Of a stretch of DNA of 64,000 nt, positions 1-9,404 are shown in pieces (position 1 is the first letter of the stretch; each line of letters begins with the position of its first letter). The DNA comes from Paenibacillus glycanilyticus NBRC 16618 (lineage in GTDB: Bacteria; Bacillota; Bacilli; Paenibacillales; Paenibacillaceae), in the NCBI RefSeq assembly GCF_004000805.1, contig NZ_BILY01000001.1, positions 186,001-250,000 of the forward strand, read 5' to 3'. Below the pieces are notes generated by a model. That model made no database searches. It was not told the origin of the DNA and saw only the letters and a list, made by a program, of their open reading frames with translations. A program made the position numbers and the translations under genes.

Positions 1-24
1 GTAATGCTCCGAATAATTTGCCAT
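1..24 (-). CDS. Start of an unknown gene running off the left edge
   Basis: Only eight codons are visible, beginning with ATG at position 24 and reading MANYSEHY before the window ends. The start is supported by a strong ribosome site (AAGGAGA) six bases upstream of the ATG and by the AT-rich untranslated stretch behind it. The product cannot be identified. It follows the terminator of the long minus-strand xylan operon, so it is a separate transcription unit. Confidence 0.55.
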
Positions 25-85
25 GGAATCTCTCCTTGTGACCATTTTTCTAAATAAGAGTAAAGCGAAATATAATAGATGTATA

Positions 86-99
86 TTAACTAAAGTTAA
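86..99. promoter_or_regulatory. Perfect palindrome upstream of the left-edge gene
   Basis: TTAACTAAAGTTAA is a 14-base perfect dyad in the AT-rich leader about 60 bases upstream of the ATG at position 24. Its position would suit an operator for that gene. The assignment is inferred from symmetry and position only. Confidence 0.3.
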
Positions 100-141
100 C
101 CAAGCTTGAAAAAAACACCACCACTATGGTCCACCAATGAG

Positions 142-179
142 AAAAAGACAATCCACTTGAGTCAGTGGATTGTCTAAAA
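142..179 (-). terminator. Rho-independent terminator of the SGNH-esterase operon
   Basis: Perfect 11-bp arms (147-157 and 165-175, AGACAATCCAC and its complement) around a 7-base loop, followed on the minus strand by TTTTT. It lies about 60 bases beyond the stop of the SGNH gene and ends the long minus-strand operon. The same stem recurs in the terminator at 56.85 kb. Confidence 0.85.
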
Positions 180-239
180 CTCGTGATAAAGCTTTATCAG
201 CGCATCTTCTCGATTCGCCAAACCTAGCTCCGGCTATGA

Positions 240-1451
240 TTATATAAATCCAAAACCCAGAATCGTAAATCGCTTGCCCTCATGTCCAGCGGCCATTCTG
301 ATCTCCACCGTATGCTCGCTGGATTCAGATTCCCGGTACAGAATCAAGGCGTGGCAGCGCGTCCACTCGACTGTATGGGATTCGGCCACTCTCGCAAGCT
401 TTCCATTAACCCAGATTTCGGCGTTTCCGAAATCATCGCTTCCGGAATTTTTATAAATAAGAAGAAGGCTTTTGCTATGAATCGTCATAATAAAGCTCTC
501 GCTTCTTCCGGTTGTCGGCGTGTGCATCCAATTGTAAGGGAATTGCGGAGTGCCGGTTGGATGATCATCCATTTCCGCATACTGCAATTCGGAATCAGAT
601 GCATTAAAACCGCCTTCCGAGAAGCTAGCTATTTCCTGGTAATTGCTCCGGTCCAGCAATTGAATATGCGCAAAATCTTTGCCGTAAACAGGCGGCTTAG
701 TCAGAACGATATCCTCTTCATTTGGAGCATGACGGTCGGTTTCATAAAAAAGCCAGCTTAAACAATCGGCCATGATGCGGTGCCCCGCGTTGGTAGGATG
801 ATAAATGTCGCTGAAAAATTGCTTCTTGGAGATAACATGGCCCTCTTCTCTTGATTGGTAAAACTGTTCCGTCACCGCATCCTTTATGCTTACCATGGGC
901 AGCCCGTAATGCTTGCCGACAAGGGAAAGGCGGTCCTGCAGATTCCAATCGTTCTCGAATACGCTGAACAGCAAAGCAACTGCTGGTCCATTGTCGGCGG
1001 CTAGAGCTTTCAGTACGAGACTTTCGTAACAAACCCCATTTGTTTCATCGTCGGCGTCGTTGACCGCAAACTCGACGATAACAATATCCGGCTGAACCGC
1101 GCCATCTCTCCGAACATCGCGATCATAACGAATCATTCCCAGTTCGGAAGGCGTTCCTCCCAATCCCGCTTTGATGAAGTGGATGTGATCGCCGCCGTCT
1201 TTGCCAAACCTTTCTTTAAAAGCGGTATAGGTCAGGTAAGCATAGCAGGCGGTATGGAGGGGCTCCGCTCCTGCCCCATGCGTGATGGATCCGCCAATAA
1301 AAGCTAGGGTAACGTCATCGCCTCGCTTCGCCTTTGCAATTGCGGCTTTCAGCCTCTTATTATTGCCTTTGTCAAGCAATGATCTGGCAATCATTTGGCG
1401 ATAATTCTCCGTGCTAAAATCATTCTTTGCAGCATTTGCGGATTCTATCAT
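240..1451 (-). CDS. SGNH/GDSL hydrolase, probable carbohydrate esterase
   Basis: A 403-residue SGNH-fold hydrolase that probably removes acyl (acetyl) groups from sugars or xylo-oligosaccharides. The nucleophile block FIGGSITHG lies near residues 51-59 (Ser55), the oxyanion Asn is in EFAVNDADD near residue 130, and the Asp-His pair lies in SDIYHPTNAGH near residue 213. The last 140 residues look like a separate beta-sandwich domain. No signal peptide is visible, so the enzyme is predicted to be cytoplasmic. The start ATG has GAGAGGTG seven bases upstream. It is the last gene of the long operon, directly after a GH10 xylanase, which supports a role in xylan deacetylation; the exact ester is inferred. 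Confidence 0.85.
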   Translation of the reverse strand: MIESANAAKNDFSTENYRQMIARSLLDKGNNKRLKAAIAKAKRGDDVTLAFIGGSITHGAGAEPLHTACYAYLTYTAFKERFGKDGGDHIHFIKAGLGGTPSELGMIRYDRDVRRDGAVQPDIVIVEFAVNDADDETNGVCYESLVLKALAADNGPAVALLFSVFENDWNLQDRLSLVGKHYGLPMVSIKDAVTEQFYQSREEGHVISKKQFFSDIYHPTNAGHRIMADCLSWLFYETDRHAPNEEDIVLTKPPVYGKDFAHIQLLDRSNYQEIASFSEGGFNASDSELQYAEMDDHPTGTPQFPYNWMHTPTTGRSESFIMTIHSKSLLLIYKNSGSDDFGNAEIWVNGKLARVAESHTVEWTRCHALILYRESESSEHTVEIRMAAGHEGKRFTILGFGFI

Positions 1452-1494
1452 CGTGATTCACCTCTCATCGGTTCGATTGTACTGCGTCAGCGCT

Positions 1495-2748
1495 TTAGGA
1501 CGGATTCACTTTATAGCTTGGATCCACGATGGCCCAGAATGCAGGCTTCGCATGCAGCTGCTTGTCAAACAGAAGCGGCGCTTCGGTCCGCGTGACCGGA
1601 AACGTGCTTAGCCAGGTATGATTATCAGCGATCCCCCAGAACACGACAGCGCTGACCAGTCCGGCATTGGACTTCAATGCTTCGAATAACTCCCTGTAGC
1701 GCTGTGCCTGCTTTTGCAGGATATCTTCCGGCACGGCAGCTCCGTAGTCGGTCCGGTCGTTCCAGTTATAGACGCTCATATCAAGCTCGGTAATCTGGTT
1801 ATCGAGCCCCAGCTCCCTGAATTTTTTCATAGAGTCAACAATGTTCGTAACCGACGGGTTATAAACGCTGATGTGTGTCTGATGACCAACACCGTCAATC
1901 GGAACACCTTTCCCAAGCATCTCTTTCACAAGATCGTACAATCGATCCCGCTTCTTCGGATCATCCGTTCCATAATCGTTAATATACAGCTTAATCCCGG
2001 GACCGCCAGCCTCTCTTGCAGCACGGAAGGCAGTCGCAATATAGTCGGTGCCCGTGATTTTGTACCAATTGCTGCTTCGCATGCCGTCCGGATCCGCTGG
2101 CTCAATCACTTCGTTCACGACATCCCAATATGTAATGTCATCCTTGTAACGGCCAACAATAGCCCGGACATGAGTATCCAGCCGGTCCAGCAGCAGCCTC
2201 TTATTAGCTTCCCGCTTCTTGGGATCGGTCTCATCCGTCATCGGTTTGCCGTCAACGTCTTTGAAGAACCAGTCCGGCACCTGACTATGCCATACAAGCG
2301 TATGGAAACGGACCGCCATGTTATTGGCCTTGGCGAAAGCGACAATCCGATCCGCTTCATTCCAATTGAATTGGCCCTCTGCCGGCTGGATCGAAGCTGG
2401 CTTCATCACATTCTCGGCAACGAGCATATTTATTTGCTTTTTCATTAGATCAGCCGATAATCCATTCAATTGGTTTGGCTCAATGGCAGCTCCGATAGCG
2501 AAATCATTTTTGAAGGTATCCGCCAGCGACGGTATATCCATCTGTACGGAAGGCACAACTTCTTCAGCCGGCTGCTTCGACGGCTCTGCGCTGCTCTCCG
2601 GCTCTTCCGGAGCAGCAGTTGCTGCCTGATCAGTTGATTGAACGTTGGCTACGGTAGTCTGACCAGGTTCTCCGGACTTGTTCAACACCAGTATCAGAAC
2701 AATGACGATAAGGATAGCCGCCGGCACAATTTTGCGTATACGAAACAT
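1495..2748 (-). CDS. Membrane-anchored GH10 endo-1,4-beta-xylanase
   Basis: A GH10 xylanase cleaving internal beta-1,4 xylosidic bonds. The reading frame extends further upstream, but that part overlaps no recognisable protein. The start at 2748 gives MFRIRKIV followed by a hydrophobic helix (residues 7-23) with no lipobox or clear cleavage site, so the protein is likely membrane-anchored. A Pro/Glu/Ser/Ala-rich linker (residues 40-70) precedes the catalytic domain (about 72-415). The acid/base Glu213 lies in WDVVNEV and the nucleophile Glu321 in ITELDMS. The ribosome site is weak (GAAAGCGGG). A 127-base gap with a possible hairpin separates it from the permease upstream. No carbohydrate-binding module is present. 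Confidence 0.92.
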   Translation of the reverse strand: MFRIRKIVPAAILIVIVLILVLNKSGEPGQTTVANVQSTDQAATAAPEEPESSAEPSKQPAEEVVPSVQMDIPSLADTFKNDFAIGAAIEPNQLNGLSADLMKKQINMLVAENVMKPASIQPAEGQFNWNEADRIVAFAKANNMAVRFHTLVWHSQVPDWFFKDVDGKPMTDETDPKKREANKRLLLDRLDTHVRAIVGRYKDDITYWDVVNEVIEPADPDGMRSSNWYKITGTDYIATAFRAAREAGGPGIKLYINDYGTDDPKKRDRLYDLVKEMLGKGVPIDGVGHQTHISVYNPSVTNIVDSMKKFRELGLDNQITELDMSVYNWNDRTDYGAAVPEDILQKQAQRYRELFEALKSNAGLVSAVVFWGIADNHTWLSTFPVTRTEAPLLFDKQLHAKPAFWAIVDPSYKVNPS

Positions 2749-2875
2749 TGGCAACCCGCTTTCTTGTGAAATGAGAAAACCTCTACCCTCGGCCTCTCGG
2801 TAGATGAGCGACCGCGTATAGAGGTAGGTTCTATCTCTAAATAAAACTCCCGTTCTCGACTGACATCGAAACCTT

Positions 2876-3814
2876 TTATCCGACGAGTCCGGTTCTTTCG
2901 ATACTTTCAACAAAATATCGCTGTACGAACAGATATAAAACAATAAGAGGCAGTATCGCCAGCAATATCCCCGTGTCCTGTACCATACTCAAGTAGAACG
3001 GATCCTTGGCAGAAGCGTCATTGCCAAGAATAATAGAAAGGTTATAAGGCAAGGACGACAGCTGCGTCGACATCACGTCGCTCGAGGTGAGATAGGTGGT
3101 CGTGAAAAAGCTGTCGTTCCACTGCCAGACGAACGAGAAAAGCAGCACCGTAATAATAGAAGGAATCGCGTTAGGCAGCATGATGCGCAGGAACGTTTGA
3201 CCAACGCTCGCTCCATCCATATAAGCAGCTTCTTCGACCTCCCGTGGAATGCCCCGGAAAAACTGCCGGAAAATAAAGATATATAATCCGGCTTTCAAGG
3301 AATTCGCCGTAATGGAGGTTAAGATAAACGGCCAGTAGGAGTTCAGTAAATTGACGGATTTTCCCGTAATGAGAGGAATAAGCCCCATCAGGCTGAAGTC
3401 CTTCAAATTCAGGTACATCGGAATAAGTATCGTTGTCGGCGGGACCATGATCGTCAGAATGACGCCCCCGAACAGCAGATTGCTGCCTTTGAATTTCAAT
3501 CTCGCGAAGGCGTAGCCCGCCAGAGCGCAGGATATCGCAGTCAGAATTGTGGTGGTTGCCGAGAGCGTGAACGTATTCAGCAGCGTCTTCCAGTAATCCA
3601 TAATGGAGATGGCATTCTTGAAGTTCTCGAGCGAATAATGCTCCGGAATCCATACCACAATCGGCGAGTAGAGATCCGTTTTTGCTTTTATCGCTGTCGA
3701 TATTTTTTGAATAATCGGGTACAGGATAACAAAGGATAGTCCGGCAATCAGCACGAGTCTGACAAATGACCAAATCCAGCGCTTCCAGCTTTCAAACGAT
3801 AACAATCGGGCCAT
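2876..3814 (-). CDS. Carbohydrate ABC transporter permease (MalG type)
   Basis: Inner-membrane permease of a sugar importer with six predicted membrane segments and the EAA loop (EVEEAAYMDGAS) about 100 residues from the C terminus, where the ATPase docks. The start is uncertain: GTG at 3829 is possible, but ATG at 3814 has AAGGTGAG at good spacing and gives MARLLSFES. The gene starts 22 bases after the MalF-type permease, with which it should form a heterodimer. No ATPase gene is nearby, as is usual for such operons in Firmicutes that share one multitask ATPase. Confidence 0.9.
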   Translation of the reverse strand: MARLLSFESWKRWIWSFVRLVLIAGLSFVILYPIIQKISTAIKAKTDLYSPIVVWIPEHYSLENFKNAISIMDYWKTLLNTFTLSATTTILTAISCALAGYAFARLKFKGSNLLFGGVILTIMVPPTTILIPMYLNLKDFSLMGLIPLITGKSVNLLNSYWPFILTSITANSLKAGLYIFIFRQFFRGIPREVEEAAYMDGASVGQTFLRIMLPNAIPSIITVLLFSFVWQWNDSFFTTTYLTSSDVMSTQLSSLPYNLSIILGNDASAKDPFYLSMVQDTGILLAILPLIVLYLFVQRYFVESIERTGLVG

Positions 3815-3836
3815 AATCAATGAGCTCACCTTCTTT

Positions 3837-4751
3837 CTATTCTTGATAGAAGACCTTCTTCGAAACGATATAGGAGCTGACGAGCAGGATCAGCATAATA
3901 GACACAAAATATAACCATGCCATGGCCGAGCTAAGTCCGAAATCGAAGTTGGTAAAACCCGTCTCTTTAATCAAATCCGTCATCCCGTTTCTTGAGAACG
4001 AGTCAATAATGGTATAAATCATATTGACAAGAATAAGAGGGCTGACCATCGGAAAAGTAATCTTCCAGAACGCCTCGTAGCCGGTTGCCCCTTCCATCTT
4101 GGATGCCTCGTACAGCTGAGGGGAGATGGTCTGAATGCCGGCAAGGAAGATCAGAATCTGCACGCCGGATTGACTGACGATCTGGTAGATTCGCTCTACG
4201 GCGCCGGTCAAATAATCAACGACGCTCTCGCTGACGCCTGCGTCCATCATAAGCCCTGCCAGCTCGTAAGCGCCTAAAGCGTGAATGGCGCCGCCCGAAC
4301 CCTGGTTCTGGTCATTAACGGCTTGCACGAGACTGGACGTCTCCAGAGTCATGATCACCCCCGATGCCAAAATGACCGGCAGGAAGAAAATCGAGCGGGC
4401 AATCGAGCGACCGATAAACTTCTGATTAAGAAGAACGGCCAGGAACAAGCTGAAAATGACGATCAGCGGCACGTTTACCACCATGTTAAGGATGGCTTCG
4501 GTTAATGTCCGGTTAAAGCTGGTATTCACGGTCAAGGCATTGATATAGTTCTCGAATCCAATATAACTGATCTTTATTCCGGATGAATTGGCCTCAATCT
4601 TGCTGAGACTGTAACGGAAAGAGTTGACCAGCGGAATGATAAAGAACAAGATAAACCCTAGCAGCCAAGGCAATACAAATAGGAAGCCTAACAGCGCTTT
4701 TTGCTCTGCATAGGTTCGATGCTTCATGCCAAGCTTTACTATCCGTTTCAA
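3837..4751 (-). CDS. Carbohydrate ABC transporter permease (MalF type)
   Basis: A 304-residue permease partner of the gene at 2876. The N terminus carries a first membrane helix after a basic segment; an EAA-like loop (LYEASKMEGATGYEAF) lies near residue 215. A periplasmic-side loop of about 60 residues between early helices is rich in Gly/Ala. ATG overlaps the stop of the DUF5696 gene by four bases (ATGA), so translation is coupled. It belongs to the second permease pair of the long operon; its cargo is likely a xylan-derived oligosaccharide, inferred from neighbours only. Confidence 0.9.
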   Translation of the reverse strand: MKRIVKLGMKHRTYAEQKALLGFLFVLPWLLGFILFFIIPLVNSFRYSLSKIEANSSGIKISYIGFENYINALTVNTSFNRTLTEAILNMVVNVPLIVIFSLFLAVLLNQKFIGRSIARSIFFLPVILASGVIMTLETSSLVQAVNDQNQGSGGAIHALGAYELAGLMMDAGVSESVVDYLTGAVERIYQIVSQSGVQILIFLAGIQTISPQLYEASKMEGATGYEAFWKITFPMVSPLILVNMIYTIIDSFSRNGMTDLIKETGFTNFDFGLSSAMAWLYFVSIMLILLVSSYIVSKKVFYQE

Positions 4752-7300
4752 GATTGGTCACCACCCGTCAAGTAGCTCTCGGCTTCAATGCTTTTGCCTT
4801 CTACCGTCACTTGTGAGCGGTTATAGTTGACAATGACATACAAGCCGTTTCCGTATACCGTTTTATACACGCCTTGCTGCAGCTTCTCATGTCCGGTAAT
4901 CGGCTCATTCCTCACATTTTTCAGTACCTTGTTAACTTCCTGGTACATGCCTGCGGCCTTATCCATCCACAGCTTATAGTTCACGGCGTATAGCTCGTTA
5001 TGATCCGTATCCTTAACGGAATAGTTCGGTTCGTAAATCCATTCGAAATACACGTTAGAGCCAAATTCCAGGCACTTCAGAATATATTGCTTGTCGTTCG
5101 TATAGTTCGAAAGGTTATACGGCGCGCCCGTATATTCCACACTCCCGCGGATCACCATCTGATAGAACGGGATCTGTTCATCCTCCAGCTTGAATCCGCT
5201 ATTGCCCATTGGAGCATTCGTGAGATCGGACAGGTACGGAAGCGCATAGGCGTTGCCGCCGTTACCCATCACTTGCAGCTTCTGATCCTTCAGCTTCGCC
5301 ATCGCTGCTCTGGAAATCTCTTCGGATTCCGTCCTGTCGATCTGGTTATGCTTCCGGTAATCACTGTTTAGTTGATCGGCAAGATCCCTGACCGAGATAC
5401 CGTTCGCATTAAACTTATTCATGCCTTTCAAGGTCGAATCTACGAAACTATCCACAAGCCGAGGCGAAACAATATAAGACGGAGACTTGGAAATATCTCG
5501 CCGGTTCAATGCCAAATCTGCCGGATATAGCGCTGCCGGATCCCCTCTTAGCGTTCGTGATGCCGATTTGGATTCATTAAAATCATTGCCGGTATTGGCT
5601 GTAAGAAACGCTACGTCCGGATAAAGGGTAACGCCGTTGCCTGACGCAAACGATGCCAGATCCTTCAGCCCTTGGCTTCCGCCAATTTCCCCGTCTACCG
5701 AAATCGATTTGGGCACTTTATGATCAAGTCCCCCGTTAAACCATCCGGCATATTTCAACTTAATATTATGAATATCCAGCTGCTTCATTTGATTGATAAT
5801 AGACTTGGCTTCCTTGAAGGTCGTCAGTGTCTCTAGCGCACGGTAAGGAATGCCCATAAAATGCTTCTTATCCGAAATGCTTCCGTCCAGCTGGAGATAG
5901 AACGGAATATTCTCTCCATCTGCCGCTTTCTCCTGAACGGGCAGAGCCTTATTATTAACCAAGTACTCTTTATAGTAGCTGGCCATTCCTTGATAGCTGG
6001 CATCCTCTCCGCTCAGGAAAGCATATCGGACAACAAAGTCTGACTTCATCGGATTTTCCTGAAACTTCGGAAGCGAGCGCTGCTGGCCGTTCGCATCCAG
6101 CGTTACTTGACCTTTGTTGATGACATTAAAGCTCGGGTAAACATAGTTATAGCTGTTCAGCCTGCCGCTTATATCCGCATTAATCGTTGCAACAGACTCC
6201 CCTTGCTCAATAATGCCGAGGAAAGCGCCGTTCTCGCGGATGATACCGAATACCGGAAGTCTTACCGCTTCTTCCCTTGACGTATCTTCGGTTCTTGCCA
6301 TCGTGTTGTCTTGGCCGTAGACAAGCTGCTGATAGGACGGATAACGTGTTTTCCCGCTGTTAAAGCGAATAAGCGCGCCAGAGCCATCCGGAACAAGCAT
6401 CGTGCCCTTGTCCCCCGTTCCGCCTGCCCCAAAGAAATTTAGAAAAGAAACGCTGTTTACCGGATACTCTTCAGGATAATGGATGTCAGCCACCGGTACG
6501 GCAGCGACAAGACTGTTGCCATCCAAGGTGTATTTGATTGTCGCCTCGAATATTCTCGGGGCTGTTTTCTCCTGGGTGAAATGAAGCTCCTCCATATCCT
6601 TCTTCAGATCTTCCTCCGTATAACCTGCGGCTTCCAGGGCTTTCAGCGCCCGGTCCAGCTGCAGCCCGTTTAACGCACTGTCATTTCGTTCATAGGCCGT
6701 CTGTTCCTTATTTTCTTTATAGGCGATTTTTAACGCGCGCTGCCCGGTTTTATCCAACTTCTTGTTGGCGGCATCAAAGCGTTCTTTGCTCATCATCTTC
6801 GGCATATCTTCCAGCGTTTTCTCCACCTTGCCGAATTGATAGGTAACGCTGAGCCCATTGGGGAGCTTCTCCATGCTAATCTGTTTATTAACAACGCTGT
6901 CCGTATAGGAATTAATCGAATTAAGCTGCCCGAAATCATTGTAGAAATCCAGCTTAATCTGGGACGATAATAAATCCTTGTTCACGCCGGCGGCAATGGC
7001 GTCTTCGCTGCTCCCCGGGGGGTTGCTGCGCCAAACCTCTCCGCTTTGCTTATTAAGAATAGCAATAGCGCCAGTCTGATCATCCGCGAATAATCGAAGC
7101 TGATCATTCTCGGCAACCCCTTTCATGTCAGTAAAAAGGGGATCCGTGAAGGAAGCGCTCAGAGCCTTTCCCTGCGTAAATGTCATTGCGGCCTGGTCAG
7201 CTTCTCCCGCCTGCTTGCCCGAAGCTGAATCCGAGCATCCGGCAAGCAGGATCCCAACCAGACAGCATGCGGTTAGCAGGGCCATTCTGGCCTTATTCAT
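4748..7300 (-). CDS. DUF5696-type large extracellular lipoprotein
   Basis: An 850-residue lipoprotein. The start at 7300 has AGGAGG seven bases upstream and opens with MNKARMALL and a lipobox LLAGC near residue 20; longer readings lack both. The body matches what I know as the DUF5696 family of Paenibacillus sugar loci. Its second half (about residues 450-750) alternates strands and helices like a TIM-barrel hydrolase (for example KLKYAGWFNGG, GVTLYPDVAFLT), but I cannot point to proven catalytic residues. It sits between a YIP1 membrane protein and a permease pair, with four-base overlap to the permease. It may be a surface glycosidase or substrate-handling protein; function unproven. Confidence 0.8.
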   Translation of the reverse strand: MNKARMALLTACCLVGILLAGCSDSASGKQAGEADQAAMTFTQGKALSASFTDPLFTDMKGVAENDQLRLFADDQTGAIAILNKQSGEVWRSNPPGSSEDAIAAGVNKDLLSSQIKLDFYNDFGQLNSINSYTDSVVNKQISMEKLPNGLSVTYQFGKVEKTLEDMPKMMSKERFDAANKKLDKTGQRALKIAYKENKEQTAYERNDSALNGLQLDRALKALEAAGYTEEDLKKDMEELHFTQEKTAPRIFEATIKYTLDGNSLVAAVPVADIHYPEEYPVNSVSFLNFFGAGGTGDKGTMLVPDGSGALIRFNSGKTRYPSYQQLVYGQDNTMARTEDTSREEAVRLPVFGIIRENGAFLGIIEQGESVATINADISGRLNSYNYVYPSFNVINKGQVTLDANGQQRSLPKFQENPMKSDFVVRYAFLSGEDASYQGMASYYKEYLVNNKALPVQEKAADGENIPFYLQLDGSISDKKHFMGIPYRALETLTTFKEAKSIINQMKQLDIHNIKLKYAGWFNGGLDHKVPKSISVDGEIGGSQGLKDLASFASGNGVTLYPDVAFLTANTGNDFNESKSASRTLRGDPAALYPADLALNRRDISKSPSYIVSPRLVDSFVDSTLKGMNKFNANGISVRDLADQLNSDYRKHNQIDRTESEEISRAAMAKLKDQKLQVMGNGGNAYALPYLSDLTNAPMGNSGFKLEDEQIPFYQMVIRGSVEYTGAPYNLSNYTNDKQYILKCLEFGSNVYFEWIYEPNYSVKDTDHNELYAVNYKLWMDKAAGMYQEVNKVLKNVRNEPITGHEKLQQGVYKTVYGNGLYVIVNYNRSQVTVEGKSIEAESYLTGGDQS

Positions 7301-7316
7301 CTTCTTGCCTCCTTTA

Positions 7317-7952
7317 CTAACGCCTGAGCACGATTTCTTGGTGTATAACCTGCACAAACGCAACCATCTGCTGAATCAAACTAAAAAACAATAAACATAA
7401 GAAAGCCATAAATGCCATTGCCGCAATGGTGAGAATGATTGTTCCGATTGTCTTGGACGGCGAATATTGCTGCACGGTCATATTGCCGACAAACAGAAGA
7501 TAGGCACACCAAAGCACGGACACATTACTGAAGAAATGGTAAAAGGATACTTCTTCGAGCGAAATAAGATTGCTCAGGCCAATCCAGGGAAATTGAATAA
7601 CCAGAAGCGGAACCAGGGCAAAGCAAGTCGAGGTGAAAATATCGACAAATTTGCCTTCTCCGTCCATCAAGGTGGTCAGCGACCAATTGGCGATACACCA
7701 GAACAAGACGGGTACGATCACGTACAAGCTCTCCATCAGGCTGTTTATACTGTCCGGATAAACAATGTTGACAAGAAATCCGCTGTACTGCGTCTGCATA
7801 ATCTTCATAACAATCAGCAGGAACAATATGGCAAAGGAAATGATCAGGTTCAGCTTCCGGCTGCGTTCGTATTTCAATTCCCAGAAGCCGTTGAAGGGAT
7901 GCAAAATCAGATATAACGGATATTTATACAGCTCTCTGCTTAATAAAGGCAA
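7317..7952 (-). CDS. YIP1-family membrane protein
   Basis: A 211-residue integral membrane protein with about five hydrophobic helices and the YIP1-like layout: a short cytoplasmic N terminus with a Pro-Phe motif (ILHPFNGFWELKYE), then helices at about 35-50, 75-95, 108-128, 142-160 and 170-195. The start is TTG at 7952, chosen because AAAGGAGGG lies seven bases upstream. It overlaps the end of the NHL-repeat gene by 29 bases and is followed 17 bases later by the DUF5696 start. The family's role in bacteria is unknown; the operon suggests a part in a membrane complex with the NHL and DUF5696 proteins. Confidence 0.8.
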   Translation of the reverse strand: MPLLSRELYKYPLYLILHPFNGFWELKYERSRKLNLIISFAILFLLIVMKIMQTQYSGFLVNIVYPDSINSLMESLYVIVPVLFWCIANWSLTTLMDGEGKFVDIFTSTCFALVPLLVIQFPWIGLSNLISLEEVSFYHFFSNVSVLWCAYLLFVGNMTVQQYSPSKTIGTIILTIAAMAFMAFLCLLFFSLIQQMVAFVQVIHQEIVLRR

Positions 7953-9390
7953 CCTTTTTCCCTCCTTTCCATTTCCGGTATTTGCTTATTCCGAACCAGC
8001 AGACAAGAAGCAAGAGAATACCTGTCATAATGCCCGGGAAGTATTCGCGAAGCACTTCTTTCCGATAGAGCAGGAATGCCTTGGAATACCCTTTTTGGTC
8101 CATGCTCTTCTTGAAATATTTCATGGCTTCATGATAATCGCCTTGACGAAGCAGTGCTTTGCCAATCCCCGCATAAGCAAATTCCAGATTGGCGTTCATA
8201 CTGATTGTCTTTTGATACAACGTAAAAGCTTTGTCCTCGTCGCCATTGTAATAAGCTCTGACAGCCTCATTCAGCGTGCGGCCGTATTCGGTTGTCTGGA
8301 AGACGGTTATCTCGCCAAGTGCTTTATCAAGTACGAGGAATTCATCGCCAAGCCGCTCAATGGCTACCGGCGTATTGAATTGTCCCATTTGATTGCCAAG
8401 CCCGCCAAAAACATACAGCAAATGGCCATCTCCGTCATAAGTGAAAATTCTGCCCCTTTTGCCGTCAAGGATGGAATAAATCTCGCTGTCGCCAACATCT
8501 ATATCGATCAGTCGGGACGGTCCGGTTGCGCTCATGTAGCGGATATCGCCCTCGGGAGCAAAGTAGCCTTCTCGCCGCAATATATCATTGCCTTGGGCAT
8601 TCAGCTTTTTGACATTCCCGCTGTCCTGCCCGTTCGTTGCATAAATAAAACCTTCCCTGTCAATGTCCAGATTTGTGAACTCCGTCGGCGTAAACATAAC
8701 CATTTGGCTTCGCTGCGCTTTGGTCGACAGCATCTTCCATAAGTAATCCGTTGGATTAAAGGAGACCCTGTTCGCGCCGACAAACGAGGTAAACGTGCCG
8801 TCCGGACTAAATTCCATAAAGCCGTCATAAACGCCGGTGGACATGACGTATATCCGCTGCGCCTTGTCGACAACAACCCGTACCGGCTGAAAATCGAATT
8901 TCTCGGACAGCATATCCGATTTGGGAGCCTCAATAACTTTTACCAGATTGTTGTTCTGATCCAGTTGAACAATCCGTTTATTGCCGGTGTCCGCTATAAC
9001 AAGCTCTTTGCCTTCGGTAACGAACAACCCTTGAGGGTTATTGAAGGTCTCCTCTTTCCCGTCGCGGACAAACGAGCTGATCGTCCTTACGAGATGAAAC
9101 TTGTCATCCAGCACAACGACCCGGTTATTGCCTGAATCCAAAACATAGATTTGTTTATCCGCGGTCACCTGAAAATCGCTTGGATCTTTGAAAGCACCTG
9201 CCCCCATGCTTTCCCCGTTCCACAATACGTTAGCCTGGTAAGCTGCCGGAGCCGCGGTCGTTAATCCCCAGTAAGAATAGTTATAGGATTCTGCGCCATC
9301 CGCAGCCCGCACCTTAGTGCCTCCCGTGCCTATGCCTAATAACAAGGTTAAGGCAAGGAGGAGGTACAATTTGTTCTGTATTCGCATCAT
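7924..9390 (-). CDS. NHL-repeat/TPR membrane-anchored protein
   Basis: A 488-residue exported protein with a signal peptide (residues 1-29, cleavage near VRAAD). Residues 55-365 contain NHL-type beta-propeller repeats (for example FKDPSDFQV, IYVLDSGNNRVVVLD, ELVIADTGNKRIVQLD), then two TPR-like helix pairs (about 375-440), then one membrane helix (about 452-470) and a basic tail. The propeller would face outward and the tail inward. Start ATG at 9390 follows a G-rich site. It overlaps the YIP1 gene, which suggests that the two products assemble. Known NHL propellers bind proteins or sugars; here a binding or scaffolding role is inferred. Confidence 0.8.
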   Translation of the reverse strand: MMRIQNKLYLLLALTLLLGIGTGGTKVRAADGAESYNYSYWGLTTAAPAAYQANVLWNGESMGAGAFKDPSDFQVTADKQIYVLDSGNNRVVVLDDKFHLVRTISSFVRDGKEETFNNPQGLFVTEGKELVIADTGNKRIVQLDQNNNLVKVIEAPKSDMLSEKFDFQPVRVVVDKAQRIYVMSTGVYDGFMEFSPDGTFTSFVGANRVSFNPTDYLWKMLSTKAQRSQMVMFTPTEFTNLDIDREGFIYATNGQDSGNVKKLNAQGNDILRREGYFAPEGDIRYMSATGPSRLIDIDVGDSEIYSILDGKRGRIFTYDGDGHLLYVFGGLGNQMGQFNTPVAIERLGDEFLVLDKALGEITVFQTTEYGRTLNEAVRAYYNGDEDKAFTLYQKTISMNANLEFAYAGIGKALLRQGDYHEAMKYFKKSMDQKGYSKAFLLYRKEVLREYFPGIMTGILLLLVCWFGISKYRKWKGGKKVAFIKQRAV

Positions 9391-9404
9391 GCTTCGCCCC
9401 CCTT

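Noticed and set aside
49..1451. Possibility that the SGNH gene is a rhamnogalacturonan acetylesterase
   Set aside because: The SGNH motifs alone do not fix the substrate, and the neighbours point to xylan, so no specific name was given.
2749..2875. Possible terminator between the permease and the GH10 gene
   Set aside because: CCTCTA and TAGAGG followed by TTTTC can pair on the minus strand, but the stem is short and the loop long; no ribosome, promoter or clear stop signal supports an operon break.
7765..8742. Long + strand open frame of 325 codons
   Set aside because: It lies antisense to the NHL-repeat and YIP1 genes, which have ribosome sites, signal peptide and recognisable repeats; its own translation shows no family features.
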